In this document: positions 17,085-24,316 of the stretch, in pieces | Numbering within the stretch: position 1 is the first letter of the stretch | How the letters are laid out: every line of letters starts with the position of its first letter | Assembly: GCF_002150685.1 (NCBI RefSeq) | Contig: NZ_MSSW01000001.1 | Span: 207,346 to 271,345, forward strand | Reading direction: 5' to 3' | Length of the DNA: 64,000 bases | DNA from: Algoriphagus antarcticus | Lineage (GTDB): Bacteria; Bacteroidota; Bacteroidia; Cytophagales; Cyclobacteriaceae | Program-made: the position numbers and the translations under genes | Notes under the pieces: generated by a model | Seen by the model: only the letters and a program-made list of their open reading frames with translations | What the model was told of the DNA's origin: nothing | The model's database searches: none

Positions 17085-18198
17085 CAGTTAGTATTTTTTC
17101 ATAATTTAAAACATTCAACCCCTTAGAACTTACAAACATGTTTGATAGTACGTACTTCCCATACTCAAAATCAACTTCCATAATTTTTTCAAAGTTTTTA
17201 TTCAATACTATTATTCCAAATGGCTTGGTTCGCTGAGGGACATCTACAACGATTTCTGGTTTGGGTTTTTCTACCACTCTATAGTATAGCTCTTTGTATG
17301 AATCGTAAAATATTTTACCATAATTCATAGAATTCAAGAAGGTAGTTAATCGGTATTGTTCATGCTCCGGGCCAATTTCTTCTACACTATTGGCAAGAGA
17401 CACTTTCGGCAAATCATCAGCTAAGTAAGAGGAAGCTATATGTTTTATAATTTCTTGATCTTTAGTGTTGAATACTATAATTGAATCTGAAAGACCAAAT
17501 GAATATATTATATTATCACCCACTTTCTCTTGGCTCATAAAGTTGAAATAATCAGAATATACCGATTTTGTGTATTCTATTGGGAAAAGTAAATCATTGC
17601 TTACAAAAGCAGGAGAATAGATGTTATACTCAACTGCGAAATTCGAATTTTCTATTTTCTTATACTCCTCTGGCGCTGCATACATACCAGGTACGTACGC
17701 TATGGGGTTGGTTAAAAAAACTGATTGATCATGAAAAATAATCCCTGATTGCTCGGTGGCAACAGGCACTTTACCTCTGTCTTCCCTTGAAAAATCAAAA
17801 TTAAACCTTTCCATATAAGAGTTTCCCAGGTCAGTTATAAAAAACCAGTTTACATTTTTTCCTGATATTAAAATGGTATCTCGATTGTGAAAATAAAAAT
17901 TAGAAACGTTCCCTACTCCTTTTGGGCCCTCTACAGGATAATCAGTAGATCCAATAAGTTCTTGGTTATTATAATCGTATTGATATATTCTATTAAAAAT
18001 CGGATTTGATAATAACAAAATATCTTTTGAATTTAAATTGGCTAATTGGACTCTATTTCCTCCGAAATTTGCAGTTTCATTATCTAAGGGGAATTCAATC
18101 GAAGTTACTGGTATCGCAGCAAATATGCTTTCATCCTTCTTATTTGAGCAACCAAAAATTAGAGAAATAATTATAAAGAATTTCGAATAGTTATACAT
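17041..18198 (-). CDS. 6-bladed beta-propeller lipoprotein (BF3164-like)
   Basis: 385 residues from the ATG at 18198, which gives a compact lipoprotein signal MYNYSKFFIIISLIFGC. The frame is open further to 18243, but that would put 15 extra residues before the signal. The body has propeller-type repeats (NRIYQYDYNNQ, VNWFFITDL, DSIIVFNTKDQE, GIIVLNKNFEKIMEVDF). It is the middle gene of a minus-strand set: Cys-rich peptide, propeller, CxxC lipoprotein. It is comparable in size to the propeller at 459-1640 but only loosely similar in sequence. Function unknown. Confidence 0.75.
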   Translation of the reverse strand: MYNYSKFFIIISLIFGCSNKKDESIFAAIPVTSIEFPLDNETANFGGNRVQLANLNSKDILLLSNPIFNRIYQYDYNNQELIGSTDYPVEGPKGVGNVSNFYFHNRDTILISGKNVNWFFITDLGNSYMERFNFDFSREDRGKVPVATEQSGIIFHDQSVFLTNPIAYVPGMYAAPEEYKKIENSNFAVEYNIYSPAFVSNDLLFPIEYTKSVYSDYFNFMSQEKVGDNIIYSFGLSDSIIVFNTKDQEIIKHIASSYLADDLPKVSLANSVEEIGPEHEQYRLTTFLNSMNYGKIFYDSYKELYYRVVEKPKPEIVVDVPQRTKPFGIIVLNKNFEKIMEVDFEYGKYVLSNMFVSSKGLNVLNYEKILTDESHIVFDVFDFSK

Positions 18199-18307
18199 AT
18201 ATATTCCAAAGAAAATTGAAGATCTAAAACTATTTATCATCACTTAATTTAAAATTAGGCTGGTCAAATTGATTGAACAGCCCAATTTACTTGATCTACA
18301 CTAAATG

Positions 18308-18535
18308 TTAGGTGGGATCGATTGGAGGACAATCATCTGCTTCAAATCTACACTGATTTCCAAATCCAACACAATAGCATCCACCTTCATCTATATGCAT
18401 TGCAGCATCATTTAAGCTTATTGCACAAACTGTGCACTTAGGTGTTTCTTCAGTTCTAGCCTGACTTACAAACGGGACAAGGCTTAAAAAGCCTATTGCA
18501 AAAGCAACGATCCCAAGAATTAATTTCCTTTTCAT
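18308..18535 (-). CDS. small secreted Cys-rich peptide
   Basis: 75 residues: a basic start (MKRK), a hydrophobic helix and a likely signal cleavage after VSQA. The exported part (about 50 residues) has six cysteines (KCTVC, GCYC, QCRF, DCPP), an even number suited to three disulfides. It is the first gene of the peptide/propeller/CxxC-lipoprotein set. It shares size, signal and position with the peptide at 203-412, but the cysteine pattern differs. The upstream region is an extreme AT tract (18541-18660) that probably holds the promoter. Confidence 0.75.
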   Translation of the reverse strand: MKRKLILGIVAFAIGFLSLVPFVSQARTEETPKCTVCAISLNDAAMHIDEGGCYCVGFGNQCRFEADDCPPIDPT

Positions 18536-18683
18536 ATATAAGTGTTTTATATATTATTAATATTCCAATATATGTATATATATATATATTAATAAAAAAA
18601 CAAACGCTTAAAAAACTTGAAAATAATATTTTTTCTTTTAATCTATTATTAATCCATCTATATCAAAGTATCACTTACGAGCT

Positions 18684-19796
18684 CTACCTTTCTATTATTT
18701 CGACGCCACCATTCTCCATCGAAAAGAAAACCACATCCGCATTCAATTCTGAAAGTATCTTCTTCGATCTTTCAGGCCTGGCATCCGTCAGAAAGATCTG
18801 ACCAAACGTATGCTGAGAGATCAGTTTTATCAGTTGGGCAATCCGCAAATCATCCAGCTTATCGAATATATCATCCAACAACAGAATTGGTTTTTCTCCT
18901 TTTTCTTTCTCGAAAATCTGAAACTGAGCAAGTTTAAGGGCTATGATATAAGACTTCTGCTGACCCTGACTACCAATTTTCCGTATCGGATGCTCACCTA
19001 TCATAAAACTGAAATCGTCTTTGTGAATTCCGGCATTACTGTTTTTGGTAATCAGATCTTTTTTCCGAAGGCTTTTAAAATAAGCTCCAAAGTCTTCACG
19101 TAAAGCTTCCGTTTCGTAAATCACACTGACTAGTTCTTGCCCTTGGGAAATCTCCGAATAGTGACTTTGTAATAATGGAGCCATTTCTGCCAAAAGCTCA
19201 TTTCGCCTACCTGCAAGCACGACACTCAATTGAATCAATTCTAAATCGTACTTATCCAAGAGTGTCAGATCACGCCTACCGGTCTCTGCAAACTTCTTCA
19301 GCAAAGCATTCCGTTGCTTCAAAAAATGATGGTACCGAATCAATTGATCAAGGTAAGCATGATCAAGCTGAGAAATCAGACCATCAAAAAACTTCCTGCG
19401 TCCGTCACTTCCCCCTTTGATCAGTTCTGTATCATCTGGAGCAATTAAGACTAACGGAATAAGCCCAACATGCTCGGAGGTTTTGGCTAATGCTTTCCCA
19501 TTTTGGTAAATCTGCTTCTTTTTCCCCAGCTCAACTGTGCATCTGACTTCTAACTGTTTCGCCTCTGCCAGTTCAAATTGCCCTTTTATTGCGAAAAAAT
19601 CTTTCTCGTGTTGCACGTTCAGAGTGTCGCTAGACTGCACGGCGCTTTTGGTCAAAGACAAATAATGAATACCATCCAACACATTGGTTTTTCCACTCCC
19701 ATTCAGTCCCACGAAGCAATTGATCTCAATGGAAAATTGGAGTCGGGTCTTCTCATGATTTTTGAATTGTAAGAGTTCGAGAGACTTCAAGTGCAT
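18684..19796 (-). CDS. recF: DNA replication and repair protein RecF
   Basis: 370 residues, standard RecF length. Walker A is VGLNGSGKTNVLDGIHYLSL, the ABC-type signature is IGSQGQQKSYIIALKLAQF, and Walker B is ILLLDDIFDKLD near the C-terminus. It helps load RecA on gapped DNA with RecO/RecR. It starts with MHLKSLELLQFKNHEK, the typical N-terminus. No dnaA or dnaN is nearby, which is common in Bacteroidota. Confidence 0.95.
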   Translation of the reverse strand: MHLKSLELLQFKNHEKTRLQFSIEINCFVGLNGSGKTNVLDGIHYLSLTKSAVQSSDTLNVQHEKDFFAIKGQFELAEAKQLEVRCTVELGKKKQIYQNGKALAKTSEHVGLIPLVLIAPDDTELIKGGSDGRRKFFDGLISQLDHAYLDQLIRYHHFLKQRNALLKKFAETGRRDLTLLDKYDLELIQLSVVLAGRRNELLAEMAPLLQSHYSEISQGQELVSVIYETEALREDFGAYFKSLRKKDLITKNSNAGIHKDDFSFMIGEHPIRKIGSQGQQKSYIIALKLAQFQIFEKEKGEKPILLLDDIFDKLDDLRIAQLIKLISQHTFGQIFLTDARPERSKKILSELNADVVFFSMENGGVEIIER

Positions 19797-19888
19797 GAGA
19801 TTGGGTAATTATTTCGCCGGTAGCCTGTTATTTAGGGCGGGATGATTATATTTGAAATCTAAAATTAGCATATTTTCATCATTACGAT

Positions 19889-20908
19889 ATGGCAAAGAAA
19901 ACTGCAGCAACTAAGTCTAAAGTAAAATATTCAAAGGAAACTTACACCTTTTGGTACGAGAGCATGCTCTTAATGAGGAGGTTTGAGGAGAAAGCGGGGC
20001 AACTTTATGGCCAGCAAAAAATCAGAGGATTTTGTCATTTATACATTGGTCAGGAAGCTTGTGCTTCTGGAGCTATTTCAGCTTTGACCAAAGATGACAA
20101 GTGGATTACGGCTTACCGCTGTCATGCTCACCCACTTGGGTTGGGCACTGATCCAGGAGCGATCATGGCTGAGCTTTTCGGTAAAGCAACGGGAACTACT
20201 AAAGGAAAAGGTGGTTCTATGCACATTTTCGATAAGGAGAAAAACTTCATGGGAGGTCATGGAATCGTAGGAGCACAGATTCCTATGGGACTTGGAATGG
20301 GTTTCGCGGAAAAATATAAAGGCACCAAAAACCTGGCAATTTGCTACATGGGTGATGGCGCTGTACGTCAGGGGGCTTTTCACGAAGCGCTAAACTTGGC
20401 AATGCTTTATAAAACTCCGGTGATTTTCGTGATCGAGAATAACGGCTACGCCATGGGCACGGCAGTGAAGAGATCATCTAATGTGGAAGATCTTTCTACA
20501 TTGGGCGAATCTTATGACATGCCATCATTTGCTGTGGACGGAATGAATGTAGAAGCTGTACACGAAGCAGTAGCAGAGGCAGCAGAAAGAGCAAGAAAAG
20601 GCGATGGCCCAACTTTGCTCGAAATGAGAACCTACCGATACAAAGGACACTCCATGTCCGATCCTCAGAAATACAGAACCAAAGAAGAGGTAGAGGAATA
20701 CAAGCAGCGTGATCCAATGGAGCAGGTACTAGCTACCATCAAGGAAAATAATATTCTAAGCGAAGAGGAGATCGAGGAAATCATCAAAGACGTAAAGCAA
20801 AAGGTAACAGACGCAGTGAAATTCGCTGAAGAATCTCCTTGGCCAGAAGGGCAGGATGCTTTCAAGGATGTTTACATCCAAGAAGACTATCCATTTGTAA
20901 TGGAATAA
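19889..20908 (+). CDS. pdhA: pyruvate dehydrogenase E1 component alpha subunit
   Basis: 339 residues. The thiamine-diphosphate motif runs GDGAVRQGAFHEALNLA ... VIENNGYAMGT; the phosphorylation-loop equivalent is YRYKGHSMSDPQKYR. With an E1 beta subunit (not in this window) it decarboxylates pyruvate in the PDH complex. It is a single gene ending at a strong hairpin. A TATATTTG -7 box at 19847-19854 lies 35 nt before the start. Confidence 0.95.
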   Translation: MAKKTAATKSKVKYSKETYTFWYESMLLMRRFEEKAGQLYGQQKIRGFCHLYIGQEACASGAISALTKDDKWITAYRCHAHPLGLGTDPGAIMAELFGKATGTTKGKGGSMHIFDKEKNFMGGHGIVGAQIPMGLGMGFAEKYKGTKNLAICYMGDGAVRQGAFHEALNLAMLYKTPVIFVIENNGYAMGTAVKRSSNVEDLSTLGESYDMPSFAVDGMNVEAVHEAVAEAAERARKGDGPTLLEMRTYRYKGHSMSDPQKYRTKEEVEEYKQRDPMEQVLATIKENNILSEEEIEEIIKDVKQKVTDAVKFAEESPWPEGQDAFKDVYIQEDYPFVME

Positions 20909-20929
20909 ATCAAAAAAACATAACGCCTC

Positions 20930-20966
20930 AAAAGCCATGAATACAGAAAGCTTTCATGGCTTTTTT
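20930..20966 (+). terminator. pdhA terminator
   Basis: Arms AAAAGCCATGAA (20930-20941) and TTCATGGCTTTT (20953-20964), a 12-bp perfect stem followed by T residues. Confidence 0.9.
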
Positions 20967-20973
20967 ATTGGGC

Positions 20974-21003
20974 TTTGTAGAAAGTATAAAAACCGTATAT
21001 TTG
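20974..21003 (+). promoter_or_regulatory. putative promoter of the TPR protein gene
   Basis: TTTG (20974-20977) and TATATTTG (20996-21003) are separated by 18 nt, close to the TTTG-N19-TAnnTTTG layout of Bacteroidetes promoters. The start codon follows 19 nt downstream at 21023. Confidence 0.5.
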
Positions 21004-21022
21004 CGGCTGAAAATTGAGTAGC

Positions 21023-21736
21023 ATGGCAACGAAACAAACTAAAAGAGTACACCCTGATCATCACAATGATATTTTGGAAGATCCTTCCGAGATAGCAACA
21101 CGACTTGGTAGAGGTGAGGCTTTTTTAAAGCAGAATAGTAAGGTACTAGCTGGGGTATTAATCGCAGCAGTGGTTTTGATCGGAGGAATCTTGTTTTTCC
21201 AAATCAACACCCAAAACCAAAATGAGAAAGCACAGAAGGAAATGTTCCAGGCAGTGTATTTCTACGAGCAAGATAGCGTACAACTAGCGTTGAATGGTGA
21301 CGGCATTAACGCTGGACTCCTCAGCATCTTGGAAGAGTATCCAAGAACAGATGCTGCAAATCTTGCACATTTCTACGTAGGCTCTATCTATCTTTCTGAG
21401 AGAAAATACGAAGAGGCAATTTCAGAATTAGAGCAATTCTCAGCTGATGATTTCTTGGTACAAGCAAAAGCTTATTCTCTAATAGGTGATGCTAATATGG
21501 AGCTTGGAAATACTGAAGAAGCTATCTCTAGCTATAAAAAAGCTGCTGAATACGATGAAAACAAGTTTTTCACTCCTAAGTATTTGACCAAACTTGCTAT
21601 TGCATACGAAGCTGCAGGTAAGAACACTGAAGCAATCGCTGCGTATGGAGAGATCGAAGACAAATATTTCGAGTCATTCGAATTTGCTGCTGCGCGAAAA
21701 CACAAAGCTCGCTTAGAAGGTCTTGCCTCTAAGTAA
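21023..21736 (+). CDS. tetratricopeptide repeat membrane-anchored protein
   Basis: 237 residues from the ATG at 21023 (MATKQTKRVHPDHHNDILED); a TTG lies three codons earlier. A short basic/acidic cytoplasmic segment is followed by one membrane helix (VLAGVLIAAVVLIGGILFF), then an extracytoplasmic region with TPR-type helix pairs (AHFYVGSIYLSERKYEEAIS, AYSLIGDANMELGNTEEAIS, YLTKLAIAYEAAGKNTEAIA). It resembles YfgM-like anchored TPR proteins that assist envelope protein handling. Role inferred only. Confidence 0.85.
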   Translation: MATKQTKRVHPDHHNDILEDPSEIATRLGRGEAFLKQNSKVLAGVLIAAVVLIGGILFFQINTQNQNEKAQKEMFQAVYFYEQDSVQLALNGDGINAGLLSILEEYPRTDAANLAHFYVGSIYLSERKYEEAISELEQFSADDFLVQAKAYSLIGDANMELGNTEEAISSYKKAAEYDENKFFTPKYLTKLAIAYEAAGKNTEAIAAYGEIEDKYFESFEFAAARKHKARLEGLASK

Positions 21737-21758
21737 TGCTTTTTCAATAGCATACTAG

Positions 21759-21791
21759 AAGAGTAAGGCCCTGTGGTCTTACTCTTTTTTT
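21759..21791 (+). terminator. terminator after the TPR gene
   Basis: Arms AAGAGTAAG (21759-21767) and CTTACTCTT (21778-21786) followed by a T run to 21791. Confidence 0.88.
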
Positions 21792-21820
21792 GTTTAAAAT
21801 ACTTTAAAAAGAACCTATCA

Positions 21821-22297
21821 ATGGCAACGTCATTAAAAAGCCTTAGCGCACATTCCTCCAAAAACGTCCAGGATATCAGCAATAAAACTTTTGGCATTAT
21901 CGTCTCCGAATGGAATGAAGATGTGACCGAAGCACTCTATTCTGGTGCTTACCAGACACTTTTAGAAAATGGAGCAAAAAAAGAAAATATCATTCGAAAG
22001 AATGTTCCAGGCTCATTTGAACTCACACTTGCGGCACAATGGCTAGCCCAGGAAGAAAGTATCGATGCGGTGATCTGCCTGGGCTGCGTGATCCAAGGTG
22101 AGACCAAGCATTTTGATTTCATCTGTGATGCCGTTGCTCATGGCATTACCAATGTGGGATTGAAATATAATAAACCAGTGATTTTTGGAGTATTGACTCC
22201 CAATACTCAGCAACAAGCCATGGATCGCGCTGGTGGAAAGCATGGCAACAAAGGCGACGAAGCAGCTATCACGGCTGTGAAAATGCTTGGATTCTAA
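21821..22297 (+). CDS. ribH: 6,7-dimethyl-8-ribityllumazine synthase
   Basis: 158 residues from the ATG at 21821 (MATSLKSLSA); the open frame extends upstream into the preceding terminator's T run, so the longer version is unlikely. Motifs: the substrate loop VPGSFELTLAAQWLA and CLGCVIQGETKHFDFICDAV with the catalytic His. It makes the lumazine precursor of riboflavin and forms icosahedral or pentameric shells. Confidence 0.95.
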   Translation: MATSLKSLSAHSSKNVQDISNKTFGIIVSEWNEDVTEALYSGAYQTLLENGAKKENIIRKNVPGSFELTLAAQWLAQEESIDAVICLGCVIQGETKHFDFICDAVAHGITNVGLKYNKPVIFGVLTPNTQQQAMDRAGGKHGNKGDEAAITAVKMLGF

Positions 22298-22332
22298 GAC
22301 AAAAACCTATTAACCTTTTAAGTACATCTCCT

Positions 22333-23652
22333 ATGAAAATCATGAAATTTGGAGGCACTTCTGTGGGCCGTCCAGAACGCATGCACCAGGTAAAAGACTT
22401 GATCACCCGTGGTGATGAATCAAAAATTGTAGTCCTTTCTGCCCTTTCTGGAACTACCAACTCCTTGGTTAGCATCGGTGAGGCTTTAGCAGCTGCAGAT
22501 AAATTCCTTGCAAAATCAAGGATAGATGAGCTTCATGCACATTATAACCAATTTTACCCTCAGCTACTGAAGTCTGATGTAGCTAAAGAAAAAGCACAGG
22601 AAATCATAAAGGAGCATTTTGAGTTTTTGAATATTCTGTTGAAAATATCCTTCAACGAAGCTATCAATCGTGACATTTTAGCACAAGGAGAATTGCTATC
22701 TACCAAGCTATTTCATACGCTTTTGGAAGAACTTGAGATTCCCGCAGTATTTTTATCAGCGTTTGATTTCATGAGTATTGATGAAAATGCGGAACCTGAA
22801 TTGCAGAAAATATCAGACAGATTGAAGGCAATTCTTGCTCAGCATCCCGACGACAGTATTTTCATCACTCAGGGATTTATTTGCAAAAACCACCTGAATG
22901 AAGTTGACAATTTGAAGCGTGGCGGAAGTGATTATACTGCCTCGTTAGTAGCGGCTGCTATCCAAGCTACTTCCTGCGAGATTTGGACTGATATCGACGG
23001 GATGCACAATAATGATCCTAGAATCGTAGACAAAACCCGTCCAATCGCCGAAATGTCATTTGACGAAGCTGCCGAGCTTGCTTATTTCGGAGCTAAGATT
23101 CTTCACCCAGCATCCATATGGCCAGCTCAGCAATTCAATGTACCTGTGAAGCTACTCAACACCATGAAGCCAGAGGCGCAGGGGACTTTGATCAAGGCTG
23201 ATGTCGCCACTGTTGGCGTAAAAGCGATTGCTGCAAAAGACGGAATCACTGCTATCAAAATCAAATCCAGCCGCATGCTGTTGGCTTATGGATTCTTGAG
23301 AAAAGTGTTTGAGATCTTCGAGAAATATAAAACTCCTATTGACATGATCACTACTTCTGAGGTGGCGGTATCCGTGACAATTGATGATCTAAGTCACCTG
23401 GAGCATATTTTGGAAGAACTTGGTACCTTCTGCAGTGTAGAAGTAGATCGAGACCAAACGATCATTTGTATCGTAGGAAATATGGTTTCGGAAAGCAAAG
23501 GCGCAATCCAATCCGTCATCGATTCACTGATAGAATATCCAGTAAGAATGGTTTCATTCGGAGGTAGCCGTCACAATGTCTCTGTTTTGGTGGATTCCAA
23601 ATTCAAAAAAGAGGCACTTCAAAGTCTCAATCAAGACCTGTTTTCTTGGTAA
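22333..23652 (+). CDS. aspartate kinase
   Basis: 439 residues. The amino-acid kinase domain opens with MKIMKFGGTSVG and has the RGGSDYTASLVAAA nucleotide/aspartate site, and EIWTDIDGMHNNDPRIV. The C-terminus carries paired ACT domains (TAIKIKSSRMLLAYGFL, TIICIVGNMV). It catalyses the first step of the lysine/threonine/methionine pathway. Length shows a monofunctional enzyme, not the ThrA/MetL fusion. It is 35 nt downstream of ribH. Confidence 0.93.
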   Translation: MKIMKFGGTSVGRPERMHQVKDLITRGDESKIVVLSALSGTTNSLVSIGEALAAADKFLAKSRIDELHAHYNQFYPQLLKSDVAKEKAQEIIKEHFEFLNILLKISFNEAINRDILAQGELLSTKLFHTLLEELEIPAVFLSAFDFMSIDENAEPELQKISDRLKAILAQHPDDSIFITQGFICKNHLNEVDNLKRGGSDYTASLVAAAIQATSCEIWTDIDGMHNNDPRIVDKTRPIAEMSFDEAAELAYFGAKILHPASIWPAQQFNVPVKLLNTMKPEAQGTLIKADVATVGVKAIAAKDGITAIKIKSSRMLLAYGFLRKVFEIFEKYKTPIDMITTSEVAVSVTIDDLSHLEHILEELGTFCSVEVDRDQTIICIVGNMVSESKGAIQSVIDSLIEYPVRMVSFGGSRHNVSVLVDSKFKKEALQSLNQDLFSW

Positions 23653-23658
23653 AATGAT

Positions 23659-23684
23659 AGCCGGCCTTGTGCCGGCTCTTTTAT
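23659..23684 (+). terminator. aspartate kinase terminator
   Basis: Arms AGCCGGC (23659-23665) and GCCGGCT (23671-23677) with a CTTTTAT tail. Confidence 0.7.
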
Positions 23685-23712
23685 TTAGACTGATTCATAT
23701 TACTTTTGAGGC

Positions 23713-24039
23713 ATGCCAGCAGAAAATGATAAGCCAGGGTTTCTTACACGCCTTCAGACAAAATGGAAATTGGAAAGTCTGCTTCAGGTCGTTTTGGTTT
23801 TGGTTGTTTTTGCCTGCACGGGTTTTACTATTCTCTTTATCAAGAACCCAATCTTGGGTTTTTTCGGAGTCGATAAGAACGGTTTTATCAATACTGTATT
23901 TTATCTACTTTTAGTTCTTCCGTTATACCAAATTATTTTGCTTATCTACGGCTTTATTTTTGGTCAGTTCAGGTTCTTTTGGGAAAAGGAAAAGCAGATT
24001 TTCAGGAGAATTGGGGGGATGTTTTCGAAGAGGAAGTAA
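23713..24039 (+). CDS. small membrane protein (DUF6787-like)
   Basis: 108 residues. A soluble start (MPAENDKPGFLTRLQTKWKL) leads to two membrane helices (VVLVLVVFACTGFTILFI; VFYLLLVLPLYQIILLIYGF), then FGQFRFFWEKEKQIFRRIGG and a basic tail. The layout and the FGQFRFF ending resemble a small uncharacterised Bacteroidetes membrane family that I associate with DUF6787; this is from memory, not a search. An overlapping frame from 23576 is a shadow. Confidence 0.65.
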   Translation: MPAENDKPGFLTRLQTKWKLESLLQVVLVLVVFACTGFTILFIKNPILGFFGVDKNGFINTVFYLLLVLPLYQIILLIYGFIFGQFRFFWEKEKQIFRRIGGMFSKRK

Positions 24040-24046
24040 TTTTTTT

Positions 24047-24081
24047 ACCGCAGAGTCCACAGAGGTTTTCGCAGAGAGCGC
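24047..24081. repeat. short intergenic repeat-like element
   Basis: The sequence contains GCAGAG, ACAGAGG and GCAGAGAG blocks in the order often seen in dispersed intergenic sequences of Bacteroidetes. It starts 7 nt after the preceding gene. Only one copy of this form is in the window, so the repeat call rests on memory of other genomes. Confidence 0.35.
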
Positions 24082-24194
24082 AACTGAGTGGTTAAATTGC
24101 CAATATAAATCATAGGGCTATAAGCCCCTGATAATATAGACCAGCCTAGCGGACAGAGAAGAGAAATCTGACGCTAAATTTTTCAATATTCAAC

Positions 24195-24298
24195 TATTGA
24201 GTCCACTTATAAAACTATGTTATTAGAACACAACCTCTCCAAATTGCTTTTAAGGTCACTTATTTTAGTCAAATCCCTTTTCCGGAGTGGACTCAATA
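24195..24298. repeat. 104-bp element bounded by 13-bp perfect inverted repeats (MITE-like)
   Basis: TATTGAGTCCACT (24195-24207) and its exact reverse complement (24286-24298) bracket a 78-nt AT-rich interior without an ORF. The segment lies between the small membrane protein gene and the end of recG. Size and termini fit a non-autonomous transposable element, but no transposase of matching ends is present, and a target duplication is not clear. Confidence 0.55.
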
Positions 24299-24316
24299 TT
24301 ACAATCTTTCAATCCA

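Noticed and set aside
23576..23914. 112-codon plus-strand frame overlapping the aspartate kinase end
   Set aside because: It overlaps two better-supported genes in other frames and has a low-complexity, Phe/Ser-rich translation.
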